The notes: generated from the sequence alone by a model not told the origin. A stretch of DNA of 64,000 bases from Bacillota bacterium (GCA_023399055.1 JAEWQV010000010.1:558001-622000); one strand, 5' to 3'; counted from the first letter of the stretch, positions 45,897 to 55,536 are shown. Numbers and translations are program-made.

Positions 45897-48062
45897 TTAT
45901 TTTTTTAAATTAGTTATTACCTCCTCCGTTACATTCTTAAGTGCAACGTTAGATACTCTGAAAGCAGTAATCATATCCATTTTATAACTTGCTTTATCAA
46001 AAGCAGCGGACTCAAAGGTAACATAGAGATAATCTCCATCAATTGCAATACCCTCGTTCATGGAAGGCATACTTACAATATTAATTGGATCTCCCAAGGG
46101 TATCACACCTTTAACTGTCTTACTATAAGCAGGCTTATATACATCTATTTGTCGCATATATCCACGAAGACCTTTGTAAAGCTGGCAGGATCTTGAGACA
46201 AACATGGTTCCCTTTTGTGAGAAAGCAATTCCTTGTACTCTGGTAGGCATAACCATCGTGTTTACTCTTGTAAGGGTCGGCATGGTATCCTTATTTTGAA
46301 TGGTATAACTGTATAGATTTGTTGATTTTAATTCATTATAGGTCCCAACCCATAATTTATCCTTGTAAAAAGTTGCGAAGGATGCCGTTATCCCTAAGGA
46401 GACCGTTGTTCTATAATTCACATAGGTATAAGCTGCTTTACTATTAACCGCTGCAACAATATCTGTATAGGGAATTGCAGATAATCTGGAGCCCGTCGTT
46501 AACCAAAGATTAACACCATCATAAGCAAGCCCGCCTAAATGAGGTTTAGAGGGTAAAACCAGCGTTGATAATAATGCTTTTGTATTCTTATCCAGCACAT
46601 AAATAACTGAATTCTCTACACCAGTTAAATCATAGGCAGACATTAAGACATAATTTTCTGCAAAGGTTAATCCTTGAGGACACATGGTTGTACTGGAAAA
46701 GCCCCCTACATTGGTGGTTACTAATCCAGGTATCGCATAGCTTTTTGAATAATTAATATATTTCTTAAAAAACGGAATGGTCTGATAAGCCACTGAATTT
46801 AAGAAATCCTTCTTTAAAGGAAACAACTTGCCCATTACACTTGTAGGTTCTAGCAGTGAGATTATAGTTGTCTGAACATCATACGTAACACTATTATAGG
46901 AAATACCATTGTAGTCACGTCTTGCAACCGCATAAAAAGAATAGGTATTACCTAATGTAAGTCCCTCCACGAGATAAGTATAGGAGCTGCTGCCACCTTT
47001 TTGAGTTGTAATCAGTGTATAACCCATCACTGCATCCCCAAAATAAACATCATAAGCAGTTGCACCTGTCACACCTGCCCAAGTCAATCGAATCTTTTGT
47101 TCCCCTGTCTTAAACTTTAAGGATACTTTCGCAGGATTGGTGCTGGTATCCACTACATTGGAATAACCGCCGGTATAGCTTTCATTGATAGAAAAAGCGC
47201 ATACCTTATAATTATAACTCTTACCCGAAGATAACTTATCACTCACAAAGGATGTGGTTGCAGATGTTCCAATTAATGTATATTTATTTTCTGAAGCATT
47301 GCTGCGGTAAATCTGATATCCAGTTGCATTTGCAACCGCATTCCAGCTTAAAGAAATGGAGTTGGTTGAAGTTCCGGTTACAATCAGACCCGTAACAGCC
47401 TCGGGATTTGTCGCCGTTGTGTAGGTGTCTGACATTGGTCCAAGATATTTAGTTCCTCCTGACATTTCAACCACACATATTTGATAGTTATGTACTGTTC
47501 CTGCCATAGCGCTTAAGGTAATACTATTTATGTCACTAACTGACGCCAGTTTAAAAAAACCAGTTGCTGCATCCTGTTCATATATTTCATATTGTAGTGC
47601 ACCAGGAATAGCATCCCAGGATAATGTTAGTGTTGTCGTATCATGGTATGTCGTTGTAATATTTTTCACCGTGGCTGGTACAACCGTAATCGGTGTCTGC
47701 AGTATTGCTATTTGGTTTTGATACGAAATAAATACAGTCTGTTGTCCAATCTGATCCGGATAATAGTTTTGTATACTATAATCTGTAATTACTGCACTGG
47801 TTCCATCTGTATAGTAGCTTTCCACCACCATATCAGAAAAATCTAGTTTATCACCTTTGGAATATACCATTTTTGAAGGTAATTTAGTAATTGCTATCTG
47901 ATCTGAAAACTTTTCAACCACAGGCGGGGTTACCGTTGGTGTCGGTGTTACGGTTGGCGATGGTGTTGTTACTACACTCGCTTCTGCTGTACTTATATAC
48001 AAGCCAGAAAAGCATAGCAAAAACAGAGTTAATAGTACATACTTGGCAAATATTTTTTTCAT
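45897..48062 (-). CDS. Secreted multidomain protein with bacterial Ig-like and fibronectin III domains
   Basis: 721 aa. Signal peptide at 1-28 (KYVLLTLFLLCFSGLYIST, cleavage near AEA-S). A Thr/Pro linker is at 30-50 (TPSPTVTPTPTVTPP). A bacterial Ig-like domain (about 55-130: GDKLDFSDMVVESYYTDG) precedes three FN3-type repeats (about 133-220, 222-308, 310-395) with SWDAIPGALQYEIY, SWNAVANATGYQIY and TWAGVTGATAYDVY. The last 310 residues look like an all-beta, propeller-like region. No sortase or S-layer anchor is visible, so it is probably released or loosely bound. Function unknown; carbohydrate adhesion is possible. Confidence 0.85.
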   Translation of the reverse strand: MKKIFAKYVLLTLFLLCFSGLYISTAEASVVTTPSPTVTPTPTVTPPVVEKFSDQIAITKLPSKMVYSKGDKLDFSDMVVESYYTDGTSAVITDYSIQNYYPDQIGQQTVFISYQNQIAILQTPITVVPATVKNITTTYHDTTTLTLSWDAIPGALQYEIYEQDAATGFFKLASVSDINSITLSAMAGTVHNYQICVVEMSGGTKYLGPMSDTYTTATNPEAVTGLIVTGTSTNSISLSWNAVANATGYQIYRSNASENKYTLIGTSATTSFVSDKLSSGKSYNYKVCAFSINESYTGGYSNVVDTSTNPAKVSLKFKTGEQKIRLTWAGVTGATAYDVYFGDAVMGYTLITTQKGGSSSYTYLVEGLTLGNTYSFYAVARRDYNGISYNSVTYDVQTTIISLLEPTSVMGKLFPLKKDFLNSVAYQTIPFFKKYINYSKSYAIPGLVTTNVGGFSSTTMCPQGLTFAENYVLMSAYDLTGVENSVIYVLDKNTKALLSTLVLPSKPHLGGLAYDGVNLWLTTGSRLSAIPYTDIVAAVNSKAAYTYVNYRTTVSLGITASFATFYKDKLWVGTYNELKSTNLYSYTIQNKDTMPTLTRVNTMVMPTRVQGIAFSQKGTMFVSRSCQLYKGLRGYMRQIDVYKPAYSKTVKGVIPLGDPINIVSMPSMNEGIAIDGDYLYVTFESAAFDKASYKMDMITAFRVSNVALKNVTEEVITNLKK

Positions 48063-48311
48063 CAGGTTATCCTCTCCATTTGCAATGTTGTCGTTTACGA
48101 GTATCCGTCAATAGTTCCATAACTTGACTCTATTATCAAATCGTTGGTAGAAACCCTTGTCATTGCATATGCTAAAGGAACTTTATGGCTTTTTTGTGGC
48201 TAAAATATGACTTTCTTGGATTTTTTCGCATTATCTTACAAATAGAATTAATACTAACTCTTTAACCTATTGGATTCCGAACAAGTTAAAACGACATGTC
48301 GTACACTTGTC
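48063..48311. other. Spacer upstream of the FN3 protein gene
   Basis: Presumed minus-strand promoter region of the 721-aa secreted protein. No structured element or small gene is supported. Confidence 0.4.
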
Positions 48312-48370
48312 AGAAAAAAACTGTGTTACAAATACTCAATTAAATGAATATTACAACACAGTTTTTTTCT
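48312..48370 (-). terminator. Terminator after the small membrane protein gene, possibly bidirectional
   Basis: AGAAAAAAACTGTGTT and AACACAGTTTTTTTCT are exact complements around 27 nt, with T-runs on both strands. Confidence 0.85.
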
Positions 48371-48394
48371 CTATATTAAATTTACAAGCCTCTT

Positions 48395-48817
48395 TTATTT
48401 TATTTTCTTCATAAAACTCTGCTTTGTAAACCATAGTACAAGCATAAAACAGCTTCCAGCCATTAGGGCTGAGACATAATAAAAACAAACTAAATATGGA
48501 GAATTTGTACCTGCTATTTCAAAGATTCCTTGTAAGAAGCTTCGCACCGTTAGCAGCGTCACCATGGATGCATATAAGTTCTTAAATAATCGAAAACCAA
48601 AGGAAAGGTGAGCCTTTTTTAACAGTAACACGAACAAAATAAAATATATTACACCAGCTAACAAGGGATAAAGAAACATTAAGGACATTGCTGCTGAATA
48701 AACGCCATGACCAAAGATGGAATAAATACGATCAACAACAATAGAAACGATTGCAACCCCAAGGTAAGTTAGCAATATTTTTTTATGCTCTTTAATATCC
48801 AATATAAACAATATCAC
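48395..48817 (-). CDS. Small four-helix membrane protein
   Basis: 140 aa, not recognised. The start is GTG 48817 with AGAGAGG 5 nt upstream, inside the last codons of the upstream gene, a 26-nt overlap. Hydrophobic segments at about 12-32, 42-66, 82-98 and 104-130 suggest four transmembrane helices. Overlap with the phosphodiester glycosidase gene implies coupled translation and a related envelope role. Confidence 0.75.
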   Translation of the reverse strand: MILFILDIKEHKKILLTYLGVAIVSIVVDRIYSIFGHGVYSAAMSLMFLYPLLAGVIYFILFVLLLKKAHLSFGFRLFKNLYASMVTLLTVRSFLQGIFEIAGTNSPYLVCFYYVSALMAGSCFMLVLWFTKQSFMKKIK

Positions 48818-49796
48818 TTACCTCTCTTTCCTTCAGGGTTCTGCCATCTGTTGGTACATTTACAATCTCACCATTAAAATACATTGTGGAAGAGCCTCCT
48901 CCATCTAAATTGTAAGCTGTGACACAACCTTGGTCCAAAAACACCTGTGCTAGCTCAAGTAAGGATAACCCAGCACTTTCATCTGTTCGACCATCTGAAA
49001 CTACGATAATATAATGCAATGGTGATATTTCTCCAATAGCGGTTCTAGGATTACTTGACATTGATCGTGCTACCTCTGAATTGCTGTCTACCACAACCTC
49101 CCCAGCATTGATTAAGGCTGGTCCAAAGGACATTATTTGCCACAAGGAGGAATATTCTATGGTGCTTAAGTCAATATCAGATTCTTCCATTATAGAAAAA
49201 TCTCCATCTTTATCAATCAATAAAGCCTCTGCATCACCTGCTACATCACGGTATAGAACACCATTACGAAGCACATATCCGTAATCTCGAAATCCATAAA
49301 AATCTCCGTTTACCGCAAAGATCGCCTGATGCTCTTCCGCAATTTCTGAAGTAGTATCCTTGATATTACGTCCAAAGACATCACCTGCCAATGCAGTTTT
49401 TAAATAAGAAACATCTGAAACCTCAATATCCGCTATGTAGACATTGGACTCGTAAGCACGTATTGTACTAATTTTTATTTTAATATTGGAATCTTCATAA
49501 GAATCAGTGGTTATTACAGAATCTGTGTTTGCATTGTCCTGCTGTGGCAGTTCATCCTTCTCGTCCGTTGTCTCATCGGCCAACTCACTGTCAATATCAT
49601 AAGTTCCAGAGTCTTCTTCATCGTCTGTTTTATTTATTCCTGAATCAACTATATTTTGTTTCTCCGGCACGATAGCTTGATAGGATTTGGGTATGACAAA
49701 AGTATCCAATAGTATAAAAATCACTGCTAGTATTAATAGTAAACTAAAAACCATCGCATAGCGGTACGGTTTTGTAATAAAATTCTTCATCTGCAC
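48792..49796 (-). CDS. Membrane-anchored phosphodiester glycosidase (NAGPA domain)
   Basis: 334 aa from GTG 49796, which has AGGAG 5 nt upstream; an ATG two codons later (MKNFITKPYRY) is nearly as good. One N-terminal anchor (about 13-33) is followed by an acidic Ser/Asp/Thr-rich linker (about 40-100), then the NAGPA/DUF2233 domain. Its motifs are AVNGDFYG, NPRTAIG and AYNLDGGGSSTMYFNG. The family cleaves sugar phosphodiesters, for example in cell-wall polymers or exopolysaccharide; the substrate here is unknown. It overlaps the following membrane protein gene. Confidence 0.9.
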   Translation of the reverse strand: MQMKNFITKPYRYAMVFSLLLILAVIFILLDTFVIPKSYQAIVPEKQNIVDSGINKTDDEEDSGTYDIDSELADETTDEKDELPQQDNANTDSVITTDSYEDSNIKIKISTIRAYESNVYIADIEVSDVSYLKTALAGDVFGRNIKDTTSEIAEEHQAIFAVNGDFYGFRDYGYVLRNGVLYRDVAGDAEALLIDKDGDFSIMEESDIDLSTIEYSSLWQIMSFGPALINAGEVVVDSNSEVARSMSSNPRTAIGEISPLHYIIVVSDGRTDESAGLSLLELAQVFLDQGCVTAYNLDGGGSSTMYFNGEIVNVPTDGRTLKEREVSDIVYIGY

Positions 49797-49943
49797 TAGA
49801 ACTCCTATCTTGCCACTCATAAACATCTTTTTACGTGCTGTTTCTTCACTTATGACCTTATCTTATACGTAAATTGTGTTAATTGTATGTTCATAATGTG
49901 TTACACTTCTGAAATATATGTATCATACGGCTATGGTAGTTTT

Positions 49944-50786
49944 TTAATCAATAAACACTGCATTACGAGGTACTGTTCGAAAGGCTTTTTTAAAGGCTCT
50001 GGAAAATGTCGAGTAATTCTTAAAACCACTTTGAAAGCAGGCTTCAGTAATTGTACTTCCATTCTGGACCAAGCTCTTCGCAAGCAAAAGTCTCTTTTCT
50101 GTAATATAATTGCCTATCGTATACCCTGTTTCTTCTTTAAAAAAGTGCATTAAATAATACCTACTTAGATAAAATTGATCTGCCAGGACATCAATGCTTA
50201 ATTCTTCTGTTAAATGCTCATTAATATACTCTATAATTTTAATTAACTTACTGTTTGCATTTGCTGAATCAAGATAATTAATATGATTTGATATTGCCGT
50301 ACGGTTTAATTGAATAAGAAACTCCAGAAATAAGATTTTCTGATAAAGCTCCTTGGCATATGCCTGATCTTCAAAAGAATGCTCTAATTCCTGACAAACC
50401 TGATAGAGCTTGCTTTTTTCCATAGAGGCAACCCTAAGAACATTCGAATCTTCCGTATTTGCCCGTTCAAAGCAATAACCCAGGTCATACTCTTCCCCTT
50501 TATATTTACTTAAGAATTGGGTTGACACATATATTATGATTCTTTCATAAGCTGAATTATCAAGTATGGAGGGTCGGTGTATTTCACCTGCGTTGACGAG
50601 AACAATATCATAGGGCTTAAGCATATAATTCTTACCCTCAATCGTATAATTGATATTACCGCTAAGCAATATCATTATTTTATTAAAATCATGATAGTGA
50701 AAATTAAAATCTTTCCTCTGTCTATCGTTGATATGAAATATTTTAAAATCGTCTTCCAGATAACCTAGTTTTTCAAACCCGTTCAT
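49944..50786 (-). CDS. AraC-family transcriptional regulator
   Basis: 280 aa. The N-terminal cupin-like sensor (FHINDRQRKDFNFHYHDFNK, AGEIHRPSI) is about 150 residues. The C-terminal double helix-turn-helix reads LSIDVLADQFYLSRYYLMHF then ITEACFQSGFKNYSTFSRAF. This architecture usually responds to a sugar or small metabolite. It is divergent from dapA and upstream of the NAGPA gene; its target is undecided, but the paired inverted repeats at 50854-50944 are candidate sites. Confidence 0.93.
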   Translation of the reverse strand: MNGFEKLGYLEDDFKIFHINDRQRKDFNFHYHDFNKIMILLSGNINYTIEGKNYMLKPYDIVLVNAGEIHRPSILDNSAYERIIIYVSTQFLSKYKGEEYDLGYCFERANTEDSNVLRVASMEKSKLYQVCQELEHSFEDQAYAKELYQKILFLEFLIQLNRTAISNHINYLDSANANSKLIKIIEYINEHLTEELSIDVLADQFYLSRYYLMHFFKEETGYTIGNYITEKRLLLAKSLVQNGSTITEACFQSGFKNYSTFSRAFKKAFRTVPRNAVFID

Positions 50787-50853
50787 TCACCAGCCTCCCT
50801 TCTTGAAACATGATTGATTATTGTGTAATAAGCAATGTAAATACTTAATATTC

Positions 50854-50944
50854 GTTAATTTGCACACGGATAAGCTAACAATTAAGTGATATAAAATATA
50901 GTTCAGTGAGCAACTGTTTGAAAGTCTATATTTTGCAAATTAAC
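50854..50944. promoter_or_regulatory. Nested inverted repeats in the araC/dapA divergent region
   Basis: GTTAATTTGC (50854-50863) is the exact complement of GCAAATTAAC (50935-50944). Nested within, AAAATATAG (50893-50901) matches CTATATTTT (50926-50934). The right-hand arms are contiguous, the left-hand arms are 29 nt apart. It could be paired regulator sites or a folded 5' leader of the AraC transcript. Confidence 0.55.
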
Positions 50945-51087
50945 TTATTATCTATTTATATTTTGCTTTTAACGCTCTCATCATTATATAGCATAATTTG
51001 CAATATTGAAAGCATTATAATTCTATTTTTATTAAATAATGTCATGTAATATTGTATTAGAAGCAAACTGTATTCAAATGTAATGAA

Positions 51088-51156
51088 AAAGGATAGTGTG
51101 AAGATTTCCTAGTTTTCACAGGCGAATTTGCGCTTTCACCAAATTCCTGATCCTTT
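51088..51156 (+). ncRNA. Candidate structured leader (three-way junction) of dapA
   Basis: Closing stem AAAGGAT (51088-51094) with ATCCTTT (51150-51156). Inside are two hairpins: TGTGAAGA (51097-51104) with TTTTCACA (51113-51120), loop TTTCCTAG; and GAATTTG (51124-51130) with CAAATTC (51140-51146), loop CGCTTTCAC. The fold ends 7 nt before the ribosome site GGAGGA of dapA. It is too small for a lysine riboswitch. Read by eye only, without an alignment. Confidence 0.5.
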
Positions 51157-51175
51157 GCAAGAATGGAGGACCTAA

Positions 51176-52045
51176 ATGAACCCAACCGGTATCTGGCTAC
51201 CAATTATTACACCATTTAAAAATGATAAAATAGATTGTCAATCCTATAAGAACTTAATTGATCATTATATTAGCAAAGGTATACATGGTATTATTCCCCT
51301 CGGAACTACAGGCGAGATTCCTGTACTAAGTGATTTCGAGTTTGAAGATATGATTGAAAAGACAATGGAATACGTGAATGGTCGCGTTCCAGTATATGTT
51401 GGTGTTGGTGGCAATTATACTGCAAGAGTAAATAAGAAGGTGGAAATAGCAGAGTATTATGACATTCAAGGTATTCTTTCTGTCTGCCCTTATTACAATC
51501 GTCCAAATCAAGAAGGTATTTATGCTCACTTTAAGAGCATTGCGGAGCAAACAAAGCTTAATATTGTACTATATAATATTCCTTACCGTACCGGTGTGAA
51601 TATAGAAAATGAGACCGTATATAAATTGGCAGAAATAAAGAATATTGTTGGAATTAAAGACGCTAGCGGTAACTTTACTCAAACCCAGTCCTTACTCATG
51701 AACCCTCCAAAAGACTTTAGCATACTAACTGGAGAGGATAACTTATTCTATTCAACCCTTGCTTTAGGTGGTCAGGGAGGAATATTGGCATCTGCTCATA
51801 TAAAAACGGAACTCTTCTTAGATGTTTATAATAATATGAAGGAAAATGATATGAATGCTGCCTTCTCAACTTGGAAGAAACTTTCTGAATTCATACCACT
51901 CTTATTTAAAGAACCAAATCCTTGCCCCATTAAATATTGCTTAAAAGAACTGGGCTTAATCGAAAGCCCTGAAGTAAGACTCCCACTTGTGGAAATATCA
52001 GACGAATTAAAAATAAAATTAAATCGTGCTGTGTTAGATAGATAA
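51176..52045 (+). CDS. dapA: 4-hydroxy-tetrahydrodipicolinate synthase
   Basis: Condenses pyruvate and aspartate semialdehyde in lysine/diaminopimelate synthesis. 289 aa. Active-site motifs: GTTGEIPVLS, PYYNRPNQEGIYAHF, YNIPYRTGVN and the Schiff-base lysine in GIKDASGN. The YNIPxRT motif supports DapA over other NAL-family aldolases. GAATGGAGGA precedes the ATG. No other dap gene is adjacent, so its isolated placement behind a structured leader is notable. Confidence 0.92.
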   Translation: MNPTGIWLPIITPFKNDKIDCQSYKNLIDHYISKGIHGIIPLGTTGEIPVLSDFEFEDMIEKTMEYVNGRVPVYVGVGGNYTARVNKKVEIAEYYDIQGILSVCPYYNRPNQEGIYAHFKSIAEQTKLNIVLYNIPYRTGVNIENETVYKLAEIKNIVGIKDASGNFTQTQSLLMNPPKDFSILTGEDNLFYSTLALGGQGGILASAHIKTELFLDVYNNMKENDMNAAFSTWKKLSEFIPLLFKEPNPCPIKYCLKELGLIESPEVRLPLVEISDELKIKLNRAVLDR

Positions 52046-52051
52046 TTATTA

Positions 52052-52098
52052 AAGGCTTATCTAAGGTAGAGTCAAGAACCTCTCCCTAGATAAGCCTT
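52052..52098. terminator. Convergent terminator between dapA and nrdB
   Basis: AAGGCTTATCTA pairs with TAGATAAGCCTT around a 23-nt loop; both genes end here. Confidence 0.85.
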
Positions 52099-52114
52099 AA
52101 ATTATTATTTCTTC

Positions 52115-53146
52115 TTATTCTAAATCTTCAAAATCAAATGCAGCTGCCTTGGTATAATTCGTAACTTTCGCTTCAAAGAAATCTGTTTTGGTTTGATTAA
52201 TGTTAGAAAAGCCATCAATCCAAGCCATGGGGTTTTCCGTAATTTCAGGATAAAGTTCTTCTATGCCAATCGCCTTAAGTCTTTGGTTCGAGAGATATTT
52301 AATATATCTCTCTATTAAAACATCATTGATGCCCAAAATCTCGTTATTCGTTACATATTGGCCCCAGCTGATTTCATGTTCCACACCAACTCTCATCATC
52401 TCCCTGATTTCCTCTACTACTTTTGCAGAAAACAGATCCGGATTTTCACTTCTTAGTTCCTTAATAATATTTTGGAATAATACCAAATGGGTAACTTCAT
52501 CTCGGTTAATGTATTTAAAAATTGTACTGGTAGCAGTCATCTTTCCCTGTCTTGCTAAGGTATAAAAGAAACTAAAGCCGGAATAAAAGTAAATACCCTC
52601 TAAAATATAATTAGCGACAACTACTCTAATAAAGTTATCCTGGGTAGGTTCTTCATTAAAGGTTTGATATATATTTGCTATATATTGATTACGTTTTAAT
52701 AATTTCTTATCCTCGCGCCATTCATCATATATTTTATCTCTGGTCACTGGATTGGTTACAGTATCAAGGATATAGGAATAACTTTGTGCATGTATCTCTT
52801 CCTGAAATGCCTGAATGTTAAGTAAAGAAGAGATTTCTGCAGATGTGATATACCTGGATAGATTCGGAAGATTTTCTGTTTGAACAGAGTCAAGAAAGTT
52901 CAAAAAGGATATAATCTTATCAAAGGCATTTCTTTCTCCATCCGTCAAAAGCGGAAATTGCTTAATATCTTCATTTAGCGAGATTTCTTCTGGAATCCAG
53001 AAGTTATTAAGCATTGTACGGTAAAAGGTATTTGCCCATGTATACTTGATACGATTCCATTCTCTAAGATTAGTGGTGTTTCCGTTAATCATAGATTCGG
53101 TTCCACGAATTCCTTGCTCATTAAATATCTTCTTTTTTAACATCAT
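52115..53146 (-). CDS. nrdB: Class I ribonucleotide reductase small subunit
   Basis: Carries the metal/tyrosyl-radical cofactor for dNTP synthesis. 343 aa. Ligand motifs: IQAFQEEIHAQSYSY, where E-x-x-H and the following Tyr correspond to the radical site of E. coli R2, and NRDEVTHLVLF. The radical Tyr is therefore present. AAGGAG lies 9 nt before the start. It follows nrdA by 98 nt, forming an nrdAB unit. No nrdI or nrdH is next to it, arguing against class Ib. Confidence 0.93.
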   Translation of the reverse strand: MMLKKKIFNEQGIRGTESMINGNTTNLREWNRIKYTWANTFYRTMLNNFWIPEEISLNEDIKQFPLLTDGERNAFDKIISFLNFLDSVQTENLPNLSRYITSAEISSLLNIQAFQEEIHAQSYSYILDTVTNPVTRDKIYDEWREDKKLLKRNQYIANIYQTFNEEPTQDNFIRVVVANYILEGIYFYSGFSFFYTLARQGKMTATSTIFKYINRDEVTHLVLFQNIIKELRSENPDLFSAKVVEEIREMMRVGVEHEISWGQYVTNNEILGINDVLIERYIKYLSNQRLKAIGIEELYPEITENPMAWIDGFSNINQTKTDFFEAKVTNYTKAAAFDFEDLE

Positions 53147-53244
53147 ACTATAGTTCTCCTTACTTCCTTGGTATTAATTATTCTTTCAAACATTCAAGTT
53201 TAGAATGATCTCTTTAATGATAAACATGTACTTCCCTTTTAATT

Positions 53245-55536
53245 CTAGCTGGAACAGCTTGTACACTCATCCATTTCAAGGGATTGATTTCTTACATAAT
53301 AAATAGTCTTCAATCCATTTTTCCATGCTGACAGATATAAGTCAAGTATTTCTTTCGCTTTAACCTCTGGGGTAATATATAAGTTAAAGGATTGAGCTTG
53401 ATCAATGTGTCGTTGACGAATTCCACATGCCTTAATGCTATATTGCTGATTAATATGATGCGCTTCTTTATATAGCCAGAAATTCTCATCATTTAAATCA
53501 GGTGCTGCCTTAGGTGTAAAGCTTCCCTTCTTCTCTTCAATGAAAAACTTCTTAAAGATTGGATCGATACCTGCTGTGGTTCCTGCAATATTAGAGGTAC
53601 TTCCTGTGGGTGCCACTGCTGTGATATATCCGTTTCGTAACCCATACTTCTTGACATCTTCCTTTAACTTCAGCCATCTCTCGGATTCATATCCTCTGCG
53701 TTCAAAGTATTGACCCGTCTGCCACTCTGACCCTTCAAAGGCTGGATAGGAGCCTTTTTCTTTCGCTAACTCCATGGAGGACTTAATTGCCTGATATGCT
53801 ATTTCCTCAAATAATCGATCTGCTTCAGTAAAATGTGCCTCACTCTCCCAAGCAATACGCTGATTTACAAGATAGTGATGGTATCCACTGGTGCCTAAGC
53901 CTATTGCACGGTATTTATCCCCTGTTATCCTTGCTTCTGAAACTGGAAATTGATTTAAGGTAATTACATTATCCAGCATTCTTATCTGTAAGGGTATGGT
54001 TTCCTTTAATTCTTCATAGCTTACTCGTCCCAAATTAATTGAATTCAGATTACAGGTTACCATATCACCAGATTGAAGACGTTTCACTACTTCCACATGG
54101 TCACCTGCAGGTACAATTTCTTCCTCTAATAAAATTGACTCACTAACATTTTGCGCAATCTCATGACATAGATTAGAGGCATAAATCATTCCAGCATGTT
54201 TATTGGGATTCGCTCTATTTACGGTGTCTCGAAAGAATACAAATGGTGTTCCTGTCTCTGCAGCACTCTTCATTATCTTCTTCATCACATCAAGTGCTGT
54301 AACTGTAACTCTATCTAAGGCCTCACAAGCCTCACAAGACAAATAACGTTTCGTAAACTCACCTGATTTATTTTCATCATAAAAATCCTCTAAATGATAG
54401 CCCATTACCTTATGTACCTGATATGGATCAAATAAGGACCACTCACCGCGTGTTTCCAATCGTTCCATAAACAAATCCGGAATACTTACAGATGGGAAGA
54501 TATCATGTGCTTTTCTTCTGTCATCCCCATTGTTTGTCCTTAAATCAAGGAATTCATAAATATCCTTATGCCAAATATCAAGTGTGATGGCTGCTCCGCC
54601 TTTTCTTCTTCCAAGCTGATCTACTGCAACAGCAGTGTCATTATAAAGACGTATCCAAGGAATAACTCCACCGGAGGCATTTTTATGACCACGAATTTCA
54701 CTATTTAAAGCTCTAATCTTTCCTGTATAAATTCCTAACGCCCCTCCATGCTTTGATACACTGGAGAATTTTTGATTCACATCATAGATAGACCAGAGGT
54801 TGTCCCCCACTACAGAGATAAAACAACTGCTTAACTGATGAAAAGGAGTTCCAGCACCAGCAAGTGTAGGGGTTGCTGTCGTCATCTTTAGACCACTTAG
54901 GATGTCATAGAATTTCTTTGCGTATTCCACTTTATGTTCTCCTTCTGGAATAGCAAGATGCATTGCTATCACAAGACAACGTTCCTGTGGTAATTCAAAC
55001 ACTTCCCCTTCATAACTTCTCACCAAATAGCGGTCTGCCAATAGCTTAAGTCCTTCATAGTTAAACAAGAGATCTCGTTCCGACTTAATACAATTCCCTA
55101 GCTCCTTGATCTCTTCCTGGGTGTATTCTGTCAGGAGATACTCCCCATAATGCTTTTGTTCTACTAATCGTTCCACCAATGACAGGAAATCGCCATAACC
55201 AAAGTAACGATAACCTCGATTAATGGCTGCCTCCTTATACAGATCCGAAATCAGCAGTCTTGCCGCAACATACTGCCAATTGATATTTGTCTTTTTAATG
55301 GTATTCCCGCTACTGTCCTTCGTGGACTGAATTACTTTTTCAATTGCTGTCTGTATTAATATTTTCTGGATTTCTTTTGTGCTCATACCATCTCGGAACT
55401 GAATATTGGAATCCATTTCAAGTTCCATCGGACTACAACCTGCCAAACCCTCACAAGCATAGGCAACCATCTTCTTAGTTTTGTCAACACTTAATGCCTC
55501 ATATGTACCATTTCGTTTCTTTATTTGAATATTCAT
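53245..55536 (-). CDS. nrdA: Class I ribonucleotide reductase large subunit
   Basis: 763 aa. An N-terminal ATP-cone (about 1-95: IKKRNGTYEALSVDKTKKMV) gives allosteric activity control. Catalytic core: LSSCFIS (active Cys), NLCHEI (Asn-Leu-Cys-x-Glu) and APTGSTSNIAG. The C-terminal redox pair is in CTSCSS. A class I enzyme needs O2 for activation, which is of interest in a presumed anaerobe. No clear NrdR box was found upstream. Confidence 0.94.
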   Translation of the reverse strand: MNIQIKKRNGTYEALSVDKTKKMVAYACEGLAGCSPMELEMDSNIQFRDGMSTKEIQKILIQTAIEKVIQSTKDSSGNTIKKTNINWQYVAARLLISDLYKEAAINRGYRYFGYGDFLSLVERLVEQKHYGEYLLTEYTQEEIKELGNCIKSERDLLFNYEGLKLLADRYLVRSYEGEVFELPQERCLVIAMHLAIPEGEHKVEYAKKFYDILSGLKMTTATPTLAGAGTPFHQLSSCFISVVGDNLWSIYDVNQKFSSVSKHGGALGIYTGKIRALNSEIRGHKNASGGVIPWIRLYNDTAVAVDQLGRRKGGAAITLDIWHKDIYEFLDLRTNNGDDRRKAHDIFPSVSIPDLFMERLETRGEWSLFDPYQVHKVMGYHLEDFYDENKSGEFTKRYLSCEACEALDRVTVTALDVMKKIMKSAAETGTPFVFFRDTVNRANPNKHAGMIYASNLCHEIAQNVSESILLEEEIVPAGDHVEVVKRLQSGDMVTCNLNSINLGRVSYEELKETIPLQIRMLDNVITLNQFPVSEARITGDKYRAIGLGTSGYHHYLVNQRIAWESEAHFTEADRLFEEIAYQAIKSSMELAKEKGSYPAFEGSEWQTGQYFERRGYESERWLKLKEDVKKYGLRNGYITAVAPTGSTSNIAGTTAGIDPIFKKFFIEEKKGSFTPKAAPDLNDENFWLYKEAHHINQQYSIKACGIRQRHIDQAQSFNLYITPEVKAKEILDLYLSAWKNGLKTIYYVRNQSLEMDECTSCSS

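Noticed and set aside
47530..47846. Plus-strand frames inside the FN3 protein gene
   Set aside because: Antisense shadows of the repeated FN3 coding sequence without ribosome sites.
50787..51175. Lysine riboswitch before dapA
   Set aside because: The leader has a compact 69-nt fold and lacks the long five-helix core expected of that class.
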